From assembly GCA_029549985.1 (NCBI GenBank), contig JAKPIB010000037.1, forward strand, positions 94,365-158,364: 64,000 nucleotides of DNA. Reading direction: 5' to 3'. Every line of letters begins with the position of its first letter. Position 1 is the stretch's first letter. Both the position numbers and the translations under genes were made by a program. Source of the DNA: Bacillota bacterium (lineage in GTDB: Bacteria; Bacillota; Clostridia; Caldicoprobacterales; DTU083). Under the pieces are notes generated by a model. That model saw only the letters and a program-made list of their open reading frames with translations, searched no databases and was not told where the DNA came from. This document shows positions 9,368-18,328 of this stretch, one piece after another.

Positions 9368-11119
9368 TTGGACATCATACATCGCATACTCAAATATAGC
9401 TCAAAGCATATCGGCAAGGCTGTCTTTGCAGTCATCTGCCTGATGCTGAACATCGGCATCAACCTGATATCACCACAGATAAGCAAGATCATAGTTAACG
9501 ATGTCATAAAGGGGGGCCTGCGGGACCTGCTGCTTCCGCTGCTGCTCCTGCTTTTATTTGCGTCCGTTATCAAGGCAGCTGTCATATACCTGCGGAGCCG
9601 CTATTTTGAGCAGTTTTCCCAGGACTGCCTGTATGACCTGCGCAACCATATGTACACACACCTCCAGGGCCTGCCCTATTCCTTTTATGACAAGAACCGG
9701 GTAGGAGAGCTCATGTCCCGGATGACGGGCGACCTGGAGGGCATCAGGGTCTTCCTGGCCGTAGGGATCTCCACTTTGCTTGAAAATGCCGTATATTTCA
9801 TAGGCACGACTGCGATCGTGCTCACCATGAACTTCGAGCTGGGTATTGTCACGATGGCGGCGACTCCTTTCATAGCCTGGTGTGCATACCGGTTCAACAA
9901 GATAGTCAAGCCGGTGTTCAGTGAGATAAGGGAGCAGCAGGCGGTACTGAACACCGTCACCCAGGAAAACATCTCAGGGGTCAGGGTGGTCAAGGCCTTT
10001 GCCCGTGAGGCCTTCGAAATCAGGAAGTTCGAAAAGGAGAACCTTCTGAACCAGGAAAAAAATATAGAAGCCAGCCGTACTTGGGCCAAGTATTTCCCCA
10101 TCATGGACTTTTTGTCAAGCATATGCCTTGTGGCCGTGATCTGGTACGGGGGCAGCATGGTGGCTGCGGGCAGGATAGACCTGGGCACGGTCGTTGCATT
10201 CAACGGCTACCTCTGGATGCTGATCATGCCTATGAACATGCTCGGCTGGATGATCAACCTGGCAGCCCAGGCCATAACCTCGGGGCAAAGGGTCTTTGAG
10301 ATCCTGGATACAGGCTCTTCCATAAGGGAGAAGGAGGACCCGTACAGGCCGGAAGAGTGCCGGGGCGAGGTGACCTTTGACCATGTTTCCTTTGCCTATC
10401 GTGACCAGAAGATACTAAAGGACCTGAACTTCCATGTCTCGGCTGGAAGCACTATAGCGATCATGGGTGCTACGGGCTCGGGCAAGACCTCGATCATAAA
10501 CCTTATAGGCCGCTTCTATGATGTCACCTCGGGCAGCGTCAAAGTAGACGGGGTGGACGTAAGGGACTGGAGCATGCAGAGCCTGCGGTCCCAGTTGGGC
10601 ATCATAATGCAGGAGACCTTCCTGTTCTCCGATACCATCGAGGGCAACATACTTTACGGCAATCCGGGCGCCACCAGGGAGGACGTCGAAAGGGCAGCCA
10701 GGATCGCCAACGCCCATGAGTTCATCATGGAGATGCCCATGGGCTATGAGACCATAATCGGTGAGAGGGGCATGGGCCTGTCCGGCGGGCAGAAGCAGCG
10801 CATAGCCATTGCCAGGGCGATAGTCAGGAACCCCAGGATACTCATCATGGATGACTGTACCTCTGCCGTTGATATGGAGACCGAGCATGAGATACAGGAA
10901 GCATTGAAGGAAGTCATGAAGAACAGGACTACATTTATAATCGCCCACCGGGTATCCTCCGTCAGGAATGCGGACCAGATCATCATCATAGACGACGGGC
11001 AGATAATCGAGCATGGCGACCATGAGTCCCTGATGGAGAAACGAGGCAGGTATTACGAGATGGTGAAATTGCAGTACAAGGATATTGATACTCCTGAATT
11101 CCAAAGGCAGGTGATATGA
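9368..11119 (+). CDS. Heterodimeric ABC exporter subunit with degenerate catalytic site
   Basis: A 583-residue fused permease-ATPase of the multidrug/lipid exporter class: six transmembrane segments in the first 310 residues, then a nucleotide-binding domain with Walker A GATGSGKTS and signature LSGGQKQR. The residue after Walker B (ILIMDD) is Asp496 rather than the catalytic glutamate, the mark of the degenerate-site subunit in heterodimeric exporters such as TM287/288 and BmrCD. Substrate is unknown. Translation begins at TTG 9368, six bases after GGAGG. The stop overlaps the start of the next subunit by four bases (ATGA), which fits stoichiometric synthesis of a heterodimer. Confidence 0.93.
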   Translation: MDIIHRILKYSSKHIGKAVFAVICLMLNIGINLISPQISKIIVNDVIKGGLRDLLLPLLLLLLFASVIKAAVIYLRSRYFEQFSQDCLYDLRNHMYTHLQGLPYSFYDKNRVGELMSRMTGDLEGIRVFLAVGISTLLENAVYFIGTTAIVLTMNFELGIVTMAATPFIAWCAYRFNKIVKPVFSEIREQQAVLNTVTQENISGVRVVKAFAREAFEIRKFEKENLLNQEKNIEASRTWAKYFPIMDFLSSICLVAVIWYGGSMVAAGRIDLGTVVAFNGYLWMLIMPMNMLGWMINLAAQAITSGQRVFEILDTGSSIREKEDPYRPEECRGEVTFDHVSFAYRDQKILKDLNFHVSAGSTIAIMGATGSGKTSIINLIGRFYDVTSGSVKVDGVDVRDWSMQSLRSQLGIIMQETFLFSDTIEGNILYGNPGATREDVERAARIANAHEFIMEMPMGYETIIGERGMGLSGGQKQRIAIARAIVRNPRILIMDDCTSAVDMETEHEIQEALKEVMKNRTTFIIAHRVSSVRNADQIIIIDDGQIIEHGDHESLMEKRGRYYEMVKLQYKDIDTPEFQRQVI

Positions 11120-12891
11120 TGCTCCGCCAGCGACCAACCGACGACGAGATCCTTGAAAGACCATTCAATATGGCCCAGTTCAGGCGCCTGCTGGCTTACC
11201 TCAGGCCTTACAGGAAGCAGGTCATCGTTACGGTGATCCTGATGTTCGTTGCAGCCCTGGCAGGGCTGTCCGGCCCGAAGCTGCTGCAGGTGGCCATAGA
11301 CGACTACATGGAGCAGACAAACTACCTGGCCCTCGCGGTCATAGGAGTGCTCTATATCCTTATCAATATCATAAAACTGCTGTGCACCAGGCAGAGGGTG
11401 TACACCATGTCAAAGGTCGGGCAGGAGGTATTGAGCACGATCAGGCATGATATGTTCGTCCATATCCAAAAGCTTTCCTTCGCCTACTATGACAGCCGGC
11501 CTGCCGGCAAGATCCTGGTCCGGATCATAAACGATGTCAACTCACTGGGCGACCTGATCACCAACGGCATTATAAATGTGCTGACGGATGCGGCCACCCT
11601 TGTGTTCGTATTCATATTCCTCTTTACCCTGGATGTCCGGCTTGCGCTGATAACGACTGCCACCATGCCTCTTATGGTGCTGGTCATACTGTCACTGAAA
11701 AAGGTCATGCGGCTCAGGTGGCAGACGGTGCGCCGCAAGTCCTCCAATATGAATGCCTACCTCCACGAGACCCTGGCAGGCATGAGGGTCACCCAGGCCT
11801 ATACCAGGGAACCGGAAACCGCCGAGATCTTTGAACAGCTCAGCGGCGACCTGCGCAAATCCTGGATGGATGCCATCAAGATGAATATCCTGATGGGCCC
11901 GTCCATAGAAATAATAGCAGCTATCGCATCATTCCTGGTGTACTTTTTCGGCGTGGACATGGTAGGAGATGTTGGCGTGCTCATAGCCTTCGGCGCATAT
12001 GTCTGGAGATTCTGGCAGCCCATTTCGAACCTGGCCAACTTCTACAACTCCGTGCTGACCGCCATGGCTTCAACGGAGAGGATATTTGAGCTCCTTGACA
12101 CCCCGGTAGACATCTATGACCGGGAGGGTGCGATCGACCTGCCCAAGATCAAGGGCGAAGTAAGGTTCGACAATGTGTCCTTCTATTACGAGCCGGAAAA
12201 GCCGGTACTGAAAAATGTAAGCTTCACAGTAAGGCCGGGCGAGACCATTGCCCTGGTCGGGCCGACAGGGGCGGGCAAGAGCACCCTGGTGAACCTGTTG
12301 AGCAGGTTCTATGAGCCTGTTGAGGGCAGGATCCTGATCGACGGCAACGACATAAACGAGGTGACCCTTGATTCCCTGAGGACCCAGATGGGGGTCATGA
12401 TGCAGGATTCCTTCATATTCTCCGGCACCATCATGGACAATATCCGTTATGGCAGGCTGGACGCCACCGACGAGGAGGTAATGGCTGCAGCCAGAATAGT
12501 CCATGCCGACGGCTTTATACGGGAAATGGAGAAGGGTTATTACACGGAGGTGAACGAAAGGGGGTCCCGCCTGTCCCAGGGGCAGCGCCAGCTCATATCC
12601 TTTGCCAGGGCCTTGCTGGCCGACCCCAGGATCCTGATACTCGACGAGGCCACCTCCAGCATCGACACGGAGACCGAGATACTGGTGCAAAAAGGCCTGG
12701 AGCAGCTGCTTAAAGGACGTACCTCCTTTGTCATCGCCCACAGGCTGTCGACCATACGGAACGCTACCCGCATCATGGTGGTGGATAACGGCACGATAAT
12801 CGAATGCGGAAACCATGATGAGCTTATGAAGCTGAAGGGGGCATACTATAACCTGTATACCGCCCAGTACCGCTTCCTTCAGGCCGTATAG
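11116..12891 (+). CDS. Heterodimeric ABC exporter subunit with consensus catalytic glutamate
   Basis: A 591-residue partner of the preceding gene. Six membrane helices are followed by Walker A GPTGAGKST and Walker B ILILDE with catalytic Glu511. Its signature motif is LSQGQ (residues 486-490) instead of LSGGQ. In a head-to-tail dimer the intact site combines this Walker A/B with the partner's LSGGQ, while the other site is doubly impaired. This reciprocal pattern identifies a working asymmetric exporter rather than two homodimers. Length matches the family (about 580-600). No clear terminator was found between this gene and the downstream oxidoreductase gene. Confidence 0.94.
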   Translation: MMLRQRPTDDEILERPFNMAQFRRLLAYLRPYRKQVIVTVILMFVAALAGLSGPKLLQVAIDDYMEQTNYLALAVIGVLYILINIIKLLCTRQRVYTMSKVGQEVLSTIRHDMFVHIQKLSFAYYDSRPAGKILVRIINDVNSLGDLITNGIINVLTDAATLVFVFIFLFTLDVRLALITTATMPLMVLVILSLKKVMRLRWQTVRRKSSNMNAYLHETLAGMRVTQAYTREPETAEIFEQLSGDLRKSWMDAIKMNILMGPSIEIIAAIASFLVYFFGVDMVGDVGVLIAFGAYVWRFWQPISNLANFYNSVLTAMASTERIFELLDTPVDIYDREGAIDLPKIKGEVRFDNVSFYYEPEKPVLKNVSFTVRPGETIALVGPTGAGKSTLVNLLSRFYEPVEGRILIDGNDINEVTLDSLRTQMGVMMQDSFIFSGTIMDNIRYGRLDATDEEVMAAARIVHADGFIREMEKGYYTEVNERGSRLSQGQRQLISFARALLADPRILILDEATSSIDTETEILVQKGLEQLLKGRTSFVIAHRLSTIRNATRIMVVDNGTIIECGNHDELMKLKGAYYNLYTAQYRFLQAV

Positions 12892-12976
12892 CAGGTGGAA
12901 AAAACAAATAAAATTAAATAAGGCGGACAATACTCCTTAAAAAATTGTAAAGGAATTTAAGCTGAGGCGTCGAAAT

Positions 12977-12996
12977 AAGAAATGATTTCATTTCTT
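12977..12996. repeat. 20-base perfect palindrome, candidate operator upstream of the Gfo/Idh gene
   Basis: AAGAAATGA-TT-TCATTTCTT is a perfect 9+9 inverted repeat with a 2-base centre. The centre is too short to form a good RNA hairpin, and no T tract follows. It sits about 40 bases before the oxidoreductase start in an AT-rich gap, the usual place for a dimeric repressor site. Confidence 0.45.
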
Positions 12997-13034
12997 TATT
13001 ATCTATAAGTAAAGTAATAAGGAGGATGTGCTTT

Positions 13035-14126
13035 ATGGGAAATGACAGGAAAGTCAGGGTTGGTATCATCGGCTGCGGCGGTATAGCCAACGGCAAGCAT
13101 ATGCCAAGCTTGTCCAAGCTGAAGAATGTAGAGCTGGTCGCTTTCTGCGACATCATCGAAGAAAGGGCCGTTGCTGCAGCAAAGAAGTTCGGCGTACCCG
13201 ATGCAGGGGTTTACGTTGATTACAGAGACCTTCTTAAGGACGAATCCATTGAAGTAGTCCATGTCTGCACCCCCAACAAGTCCCATGCCGACATTACTGT
13301 TGCTGCGCTGGAGGCCGGCAAGCATGTCATGTGCGAAAAGCCCATGGCCAAGACAGCCGCTGATGCCCGCAGGATGGTGGAAGCCGCCAGGAGGACCGGC
13401 AAAAAGCTGACTATCGGCTATCAGAACAGGCACAGGGCAGACTCAATATACCTGTACAACGAATGCAGGGAAGGTACCCTGGGCGAGATCTATTTTGCCA
13501 AGGCTCATGCCGTGAGACGGCGCGGCGTACCGACCTGGGGAGTGTTCCTCAATGAAGAGGAGCAGGGCGGCGGGCCCCTTATCGATATCGGCACTCATGC
13601 CCTTGACCTGACCCTTTGGATGATGGACAACTACAAGCCCAAATATGTAGTAGGTACTGTCTACCACAAGCTCAGCGGCAATAGGAATGCTGCCAATGCC
13701 TTCGGCCCCTGGGATCCGGAGAAGTTCACCGTTGAAGATTCCGCCTTTGGCTTTATCGTGATGGAAAACGGAGCCACGATAGTCCTTGAGTCTAGCTGGG
13801 CCCTGAACACCCTCCAGGAGGGCGAGGCCCGTACGACCCTGTGCGGGACCAAGGCCGGCGCTGACATGATGGACGGCCTCAGGATAAACGGTGAGAAGTT
13901 CAGCAAACTCTATACGACAAAGCCCACCCTTGGCCCCGGTGGCGTAGCCTTCTTCGAGGGTGAATCCGAGAGCGAGGCGGACAGGGAAGCAAGGCTGTGG
14001 ATAGAGAACATCCTGAACGATACCGAGCCTGTTGTCAAGCCGGAGCAAGCCCTTGTGGTCACTGAGATACTGGAGGCCATATACACCTCCGCCAAGACAG
14101 GCAAGCCTGTCTACTTTGACAAGTAA
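13035..14126 (+). CDS. Gfo/Idh/MocA-family NAD(P)-dependent oxidoreductase
   Basis: A 363-residue sugar or inositol dehydrogenase-type enzyme. The N-terminal Rossmann fold has VGIIGCGGIANGKH, and the family motif CEKPMAKT supplies the lysine-proline loop near residue 97. The C-terminal half has IDIGTHALDLTLWMM, with the conserved Asp and His of the active site. The substrate (myo-inositol, a hexose or an amino sugar) cannot be told. I place the start at ATG 13035, nine bases after AAGGAGG; an in-frame ATG at 13026 touches the Shine-Dalgarno and is unlikely. The 20-base palindrome at 12977-12996 may regulate it. A terminator follows at 14178. Confidence 0.9.
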   Translation: MGNDRKVRVGIIGCGGIANGKHMPSLSKLKNVELVAFCDIIEERAVAAAKKFGVPDAGVYVDYRDLLKDESIEVVHVCTPNKSHADITVAALEAGKHVMCEKPMAKTAADARRMVEAARRTGKKLTIGYQNRHRADSIYLYNECREGTLGEIYFAKAHAVRRRGVPTWGVFLNEEEQGGGPLIDIGTHALDLTLWMMDNYKPKYVVGTVYHKLSGNRNAANAFGPWDPEKFTVEDSAFGFIVMENGATIVLESSWALNTLQEGEARTTLCGTKAGADMMDGLRINGEKFSKLYTTKPTLGPGGVAFFEGESESEADREARLWIENILNDTEPVVKPEQALVVTEILEAIYTSAKTGKPVYFDK

Positions 14127-14177
14127 ACGGCCTATTTTTACACCCACGAAGCAAAACCATCATACATAGCAAAGAGG

Positions 14178-14229
14178 GATGCACCCCGGATGCCACTATT
14201 CAGGCATCACAGCGGTGCATCTTCTTATT
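14178..14229 (+). terminator. Two-tier hairpin terminator after the oxidoreductase gene
   Basis: An outer 8-bp stem GATGCACC (14178-14185) with GGTGCATC (14214-14221) encloses an inner stem GATGCC (14189-14194) with GGCATC (14203-14208). The outer stem is followed by the T-rich TTCTTATTT. Confidence 0.75.
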
Positions 14230-14323
14230 TCGGGTTTCTTGACTGATAAAAATGAGAATGATAATATTGACAAAGAATCAGGGCAACTTTCTTAGCATGT
14301 TGAAAAGCGAGGTAGATAGGATC

Positions 14324-16051
14324 ATGGACTATATGGAAAAGTACAGGCTGTGGCTGGACAGCCCGGTGATCGATGAGGAAACGAAAAATGAGCTGCGCGC
14401 CCTGGAGGGCAACAGCAAGGAGATCGAGGACCGGTTTTACAAGGACCTGGAGTTTGGCACCGGAGGCCTGAGGGGGGTCATCGGAGCCGGCTCGAACCGG
14501 ATGAATGCCTATACTGTCGGAAAGGCCACCCAGGGCCTGGCCAATTATATAAAAAAAGCAGGCAGCGAAGCTGTCAGCAGGGGTGTAGTAATAGCATATG
14601 ATTCCAGGAGGAGGTCATCGGAGTTTGCCCTTCGAGCCGCCCTGGTACTATGTGCCAACGGCGTCAGGGCATACCTTTTCGAGGAGCTGGAGCCGACGCC
14701 GGTCCTGTCCTTTGCAGTGAGGGACCTCGGGGCAACGGCAGGCATAGTGATCACGGCCAGCCACAATCCGCCCCAGTACAACGGGTACAAGGTCTACTGG
14801 AGCGACGGGGGGCAGGTCACTCCACCCTATGATGTCGATATAATCAAAGAGGTCAACAAGGTTAATGACTTTGCCGATATAAAGCTGATCTCAAGGGAAG
14901 AGGCTGAAGGCAGCGGGCTGCTCAGGATGATCGGGGAGGATGTGCTCTCCAGATACGTAAAGCGCGTAACGGAGCTTTGCTTTGACAAGGACCTGGTGCA
15001 AAGGATGGGCAGCAAGCTGAGGATCATATATACGCCCATTCATGGCTCGGGCAACAAGCCTGTGCGCAGGGTCCTGAAGGAAGTCGGGTTCACCAATGTG
15101 ACCGTTGTAAAGGAGCAGGAGCTGCCAGACAGCGATTTCCCCACTGTCAGGTACCCCAACCCCGAGGAAAAGGAGGTATTTGACCTGGCGATAAAGCTGG
15201 CTGCAGCAGAGGGTGCCGATGTCATCATAGGTACTGACCCTGACTGTGACCGGGTAGGCGTAGTCGTCAAGAACAGGATGGGCGAGTACGTCACCCTGAC
15301 CGGCAACCAGACCGGGGCCTTGCTGGTCCATTACTGCCTGAGCGCCCTCAAGTCCAGGGGAGAGCTGCCGGAAAACGGCTGTATCATAAAGACCATAGTC
15401 ACCAGCGAGATAGGCCGGAAGATAGCTGAGTCCTTTGGCATAGAGACCCTGGACACCCTGACGGGCTTCAAATATATAGGCGAGAAAATAAGGGAGTTTG
15501 AGACCACGAAGAGCCATACCTTCATTATGGGCTATGAGGAGAGCTATGGCTACCTTGCAGGTGATTTTGTAAGGGACAAGGATGCTGTGATCGCTTCCAT
15601 GCTTGTTTGCGAAATGGCCGCATATTACAAGGAAAAGGGGATGTCCCTGTATGAGGGGCTGGAGTCCTTGTGGGAAAGGTATGGCTATTTCAGGGAAAGC
15701 CTTGAGTCGATCCAGATGGAAGGCAAGGAGGGCATGGAAAAGATCACTGCCTTGATGAACGGCCTGAGGCACAGCAGCCCGAAGACTATCGGCGGCAGGA
15801 AAGTAACCCGCATCGAGGATTATCTGCAAAGCAGGGCGGTAGACCTTGAAACCGGAGAAGAGGTTCCTGTCACGCTGCCGGTGTCAAATGTGATGAAATT
15901 CGTACTGGAGGACGAATCATGGTTTACGATCCGGCCCTCAGGCACAGAGCCGAAGGTGAAACTGTACTTTTCCGTAGTCGGCACAGACCCGGATGATGCC
16001 GAGCGCCGGATCCGGACCCTCATGGACTCCGTGCATGAGATGATCGCCTGA
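14324..16051 (+). CDS. pgcA: Phosphoglucomutase (alpha-D-phosphohexomutase family)
   Basis: Interconverts glucose-6-phosphate and glucose-1-phosphate, linking glycolysis to glycogen and cell-wall precursor synthesis. Four family signatures are present: the catalytic phosphoserine loop TASHNPP with Ser146, the Mg2+-binding GTDPDCDR, the substrate loop GYEESYGY, and the phosphate-binding RPSGTEPK near the C-terminus. With the start at ATG 14324, preceded by GAGGT at 10 bases, the protein has 575 residues, close to Bacillus PgcA (about 580). A longer frame opens at 14252, but it lacks a ribosome-binding site and adds non-conserved sequence. It stands alone between a terminator and the secreted-protein gene. 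Confidence 0.94.
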   Translation: MDYMEKYRLWLDSPVIDEETKNELRALEGNSKEIEDRFYKDLEFGTGGLRGVIGAGSNRMNAYTVGKATQGLANYIKKAGSEAVSRGVVIAYDSRRRSSEFALRAALVLCANGVRAYLFEELEPTPVLSFAVRDLGATAGIVITASHNPPQYNGYKVYWSDGGQVTPPYDVDIIKEVNKVNDFADIKLISREEAEGSGLLRMIGEDVLSRYVKRVTELCFDKDLVQRMGSKLRIIYTPIHGSGNKPVRRVLKEVGFTNVTVVKEQELPDSDFPTVRYPNPEEKEVFDLAIKLAAAEGADVIIGTDPDCDRVGVVVKNRMGEYVTLTGNQTGALLVHYCLSALKSRGELPENGCIIKTIVTSEIGRKIAESFGIETLDTLTGFKYIGEKIREFETTKSHTFIMGYEESYGYLAGDFVRDKDAVIASMLVCEMAAYYKEKGMSLYEGLESLWERYGYFRESLESIQMEGKEGMEKITALMNGLRHSSPKTIGGRKVTRIEDYLQSRAVDLETGEEVPVTLPVSNVMKFVLEDESWFTIRPSGTEPKVKLYFSVVGTDPDDAERRIRTLMDSVHEMIA

Positions 16052-16165
16052 TATAGGGATAGCAGGTTAACATAATATATGATAGAATAGTACTTGAGAA
16101 AGCGGCATCATAGAGTCGCATCGATCGGGTACACATCGGATAATGCATGAGGTTGGGGGGTTTGG

Positions 16166-17350
16166 ATGAGAAAGCTTCGCTGGGCATCTGCTGCCTGCGT
16201 CATAGTAGCCTTACTGTGCTTTGGCTCTGCCTTGGCAGAGGAAAATACGGAGCTGGTAACGGTACCGGTATCGGTATATGAAAGCAATGACGGTATCAGG
16301 ATCATAAGCTACACGGATACATGGGCAGATGACGGACTCAAAAGGGTATACGAGGAGCTCAAGAACAATATGCACGGGGTCGATATGGAATATCTTGACA
16401 GGATAGAGATACACCAGGGCCCGGGACCGGACAGCGGCCCAAGCGTCTCAGCCACCTATGAGAAGGAGGCTCATGTGGTCAGGCTGCCGGTAAACCTTGA
16501 GGGTTTTCTGCCTGCAGGCTACGAGCTGCCGGTAAGCCTTGACAAGGGTGTCATCAAGCTGTACAACGGCGATACCAGGGCGGCGCTTGAGGACCTGGCA
16601 GTGGACATCTCCCATGAATACGGCCATCACTTCACCCTCTTCCACTTCGGGGACAAGTTCAAAAGCCCCGAGAAATTCAGAGACAGCGGCTATTACAAGG
16701 CAAGAGGACTTGATGCTTTCAGCCAGGTGAATGCAGATGCCTCATACGTGGAGGAAATACACAGGTGGGGCATATATGAGATTGCAGCCGAGGACTACAG
16801 GCAGCTCCTGGGTTCCGCGACCGGCAGGTCCATAACGGCCTTCAGCGATATCCAGCAGAAGTCGGGCCAGGACGTATACAACCCTGTTAACAGCATCAGC
16901 CGGAGGGACTACAATGCCCTTCCCCAGGAAAACTGGGAACTGCCGACGGCTTTTGAAGTAAGCGGGCTCTCGGATTATTTCCGCTCCTTTTTGAACGATG
17001 TGGTTGCCGCCGGTCACCTGGAGGAGTACAGAGTGCCTGGTCTTGTGTACCATAGGGAAAAGATATACGGCTTCGACCGGGTGGTTTTCAGCTGGCTGCC
17101 CCAGGAGGGTCCTGAGGGCGCGGTCTATACCCTGGTAGCTTATAGCGAGGACGCCGGCCTGATACCGATTAAAACCGTATTTCCAGGAGATGAGCCTGTC
17201 GCCGTTGTAGGAACTGCGGCCTTAGAGAAGAATGCCTATGTGTACTATTACCAGGACGGACTTGATGTTGAAAAGCTGAAATTCAAGCTTTACATGCTGC
17301 TGCCCGGCGGCATGGTCTTATCCGGAGAGCCTGTCTGCATAGATCCGTGA
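16166..17350 (+). CDS. Secreted HEXXH-motif protein, putative zinc metallopeptidase with Fn3-like tail
   Basis: A 394-residue exported protein that I cannot assign to a named family. Residues 1-24 form a signal peptide (charged start, hydrophobic core, cut after SALA). HEYGHH at 150-155 fits the HEXXH zinc-metallopeptidase motif, and YEIAAED at 204-210 could supply the third glutamate ligand about 55 residues later, as in gluzincins. The last 100 residues (VVFSWLPQEG, YTLVAYSED) look like a fibronectin type III fold. No cell-wall sorting signal or C-terminal membrane anchor is visible. A GGGGGG-containing Shine-Dalgarno precedes the ATG. The convergent lipoprotein gene ends 10 bases downstream. 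Confidence 0.7.
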   Translation: MRKLRWASAACVIVALLCFGSALAEENTELVTVPVSVYESNDGIRIISYTDTWADDGLKRVYEELKNNMHGVDMEYLDRIEIHQGPGPDSGPSVSATYEKEAHVVRLPVNLEGFLPAGYELPVSLDKGVIKLYNGDTRAALEDLAVDISHEYGHHFTLFHFGDKFKSPEKFRDSGYYKARGLDAFSQVNADASYVEEIHRWGIYEIAAEDYRQLLGSATGRSITAFSDIQQKSGQDVYNPVNSISRRDYNALPQENWELPTAFEVSGLSDYFRSFLNDVVAAGHLEEYRVPGLVYHREKIYGFDRVVFSWLPQEGPEGAVYTLVAYSEDAGLIPIKTVFPGDEPVAVVGTAALEKNAYVYYYQDGLDVEKLKFKLYMLLPGGMVLSGEPVCIDP

Positions 17351-17359
17351 ATGCAGACC

Positions 17360-18094
17360 TTATCGGCGCTTTCTGTTCAAATATACGAACGCTGCAGCGG
17401 CCAGGGCCGTCAGCAGCAAGGCGGATACTGACGCGGTGATATAGGCCATGCTGCGCGCAGACTGCTTATCATGGACCGATACGGCCGAGAGCGTCCTGAC
17501 CTGTCCCGGGCTCAGCTTCCATGTGTAGGTCGCATTGCCGCGGCCTTCGCTTATCTTGTCGGCGTTGGAGCTTCTGACCTTGCCCGGCATAGTGAGGCTG
17601 AGTATGAGCTCGCTGCTTTCGAGGGCTTCGAAAGCAGCTTTTCTTATATCACCCGGCAGGCTTTCAAGCATTGCAGAGTCTATTATGCCTCTCAGATCGG
17701 CAGCAAGCTCTGCTGAATACCTGTCTTCAAACATCCCGGAGGTACGCTCTATTTCAACCATATCGAATACCGATGGCATGGTATCAAAGCCTAACAGCTC
17801 ATGTCCCTGCCTGTTGAGATCAGTATTTTCGATCCTCTTGGATGCCTTGAACCCCTTGTAGCCCTCCTGGCTGTATGGCTGGGTCCTGAAGCCGTTGTCC
17901 CTGGCCGTATTCTCGGCAGCCTCCATGAGGCCTTCAATGTCGGCCCCATAGGAGCCCTCCTGCCTGACAGCGAAAATATAGGCAGAGTATATGGTGCCGT
18001 TATTTTCTATGACGATATCCATTTCCAGTCTGACACAGCCTGCCAGCAGCGCTGTGCAGACCAGAGCGAGGAAAGCAGCGATTCGTTTGAGTAT
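17360..18094 (-). CDS. LppM/DUF3153-like lipoprotein with C-terminal membrane segment, possible AUA start
   Basis: A lipoprotein with signal sequence LKRIAAFLALVCTALLAGC; the lipobox is LLAGC, with Cys20 as the lipidated residue. The body (VRLEMDIVIENNGTI, then SLTMPGK and TYTWKLSPGQ) resembles the LppM/DUF3153 fold, and a hydrophobic segment followed by NRKRR ends the protein, so it would be anchored at both ends. The start is unusual. A strong GGAGG (18108-18104) lies nine bases before an in-frame ATA at 18094-18092, giving 244 residues. The only longer in-frame alternatives (TTG 18178, GTG 18145) lack a ribosome-binding site, add a cysteine-rich N-terminal extension unlike a signal peptide, and overlap a likely promoter. 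Function is unknown. Confidence 0.72.
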   Translation of the reverse strand: MLKRIAAFLALVCTALLAGCVRLEMDIVIENNGTIYSAYIFAVRQEGSYGADIEGLMEAAENTARDNGFRTQPYSQEGYKGFKASKRIENTDLNRQGHELLGFDTMPSVFDMVEIERTSGMFEDRYSAELAADLRGIIDSAMLESLPGDIRKAAFEALESSELILSLTMPGKVRSSNADKISEGRGNATYTWKLSPGQVRTLSAVSVHDKQSARSMAYITASVSALLLTALAAAAFVYLNRKRR

Positions 18095-18149
18095 TTGGCT
18101 ACACCTCCGACAGTTTGATAGGTAGCAGGTACAGCAGGCGTACACTATA

Positions 18150-18178
18150 ATTGTATCATCATAAGAGTCCGGACCCAA
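18150..18178 (-). promoter_or_regulatory. Candidate promoter for the LppM-like lipoprotein gene
   Basis: On the minus strand TTGGGT (18178-18173) and TACAAT (18155-18150) are 17 bases apart. Transcription would begin near 18143, upstream of the GGAGG at 18108-18104. If correct, this rules out the in-frame TTG at 18178 as the start codon. Confidence 0.4.
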
Positions 18179-18257
18179 GTTACATATTATCCCTGTACCG
18201 GTGCTGCCTGGGTGAAAACAGACCCGAATGAAGGTGCCAGACTTTGCCTCTGGCGGC

Positions 18258-18286
18258 TTGATTTATGATGTATGCATGTTTATAAT
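18258..18286 (+). promoter_or_regulatory. Promoter for the ABC exporter-M42 gene cluster
   Basis: TTGATT (18258-18263) and a perfect TATAAT (18281-18286) are separated by 17 bases. Transcription would start at about 18293, so the in-frame ATG at 18293 is an unlikely start. This supports the TTG at 18329 as the real start of the exporter. Confidence 0.65.
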
Positions 18287-18328
18287 TAATCTATGCTGCA
18301 TGTCAGGCAGCGGAAGGAGATAGGCATT

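Noticed and set aside
10415..11164. 249-residue open frame on the minus strand
   Set aside because: Lies wholly antisense to the nucleotide-binding domain of a clear ABC exporter gene; its translation has no recognisable motif and the frame stays open because of codon bias.
12070..12930. 286-residue minus-strand frame
   Set aside because: Antisense to the second exporter subunit; no ribosome-binding site and no protein family features.
14891..15829. 312-residue minus-strand frame
   Set aside because: Antisense to phosphoglucomutase, whose motifs are complete in the other strand.
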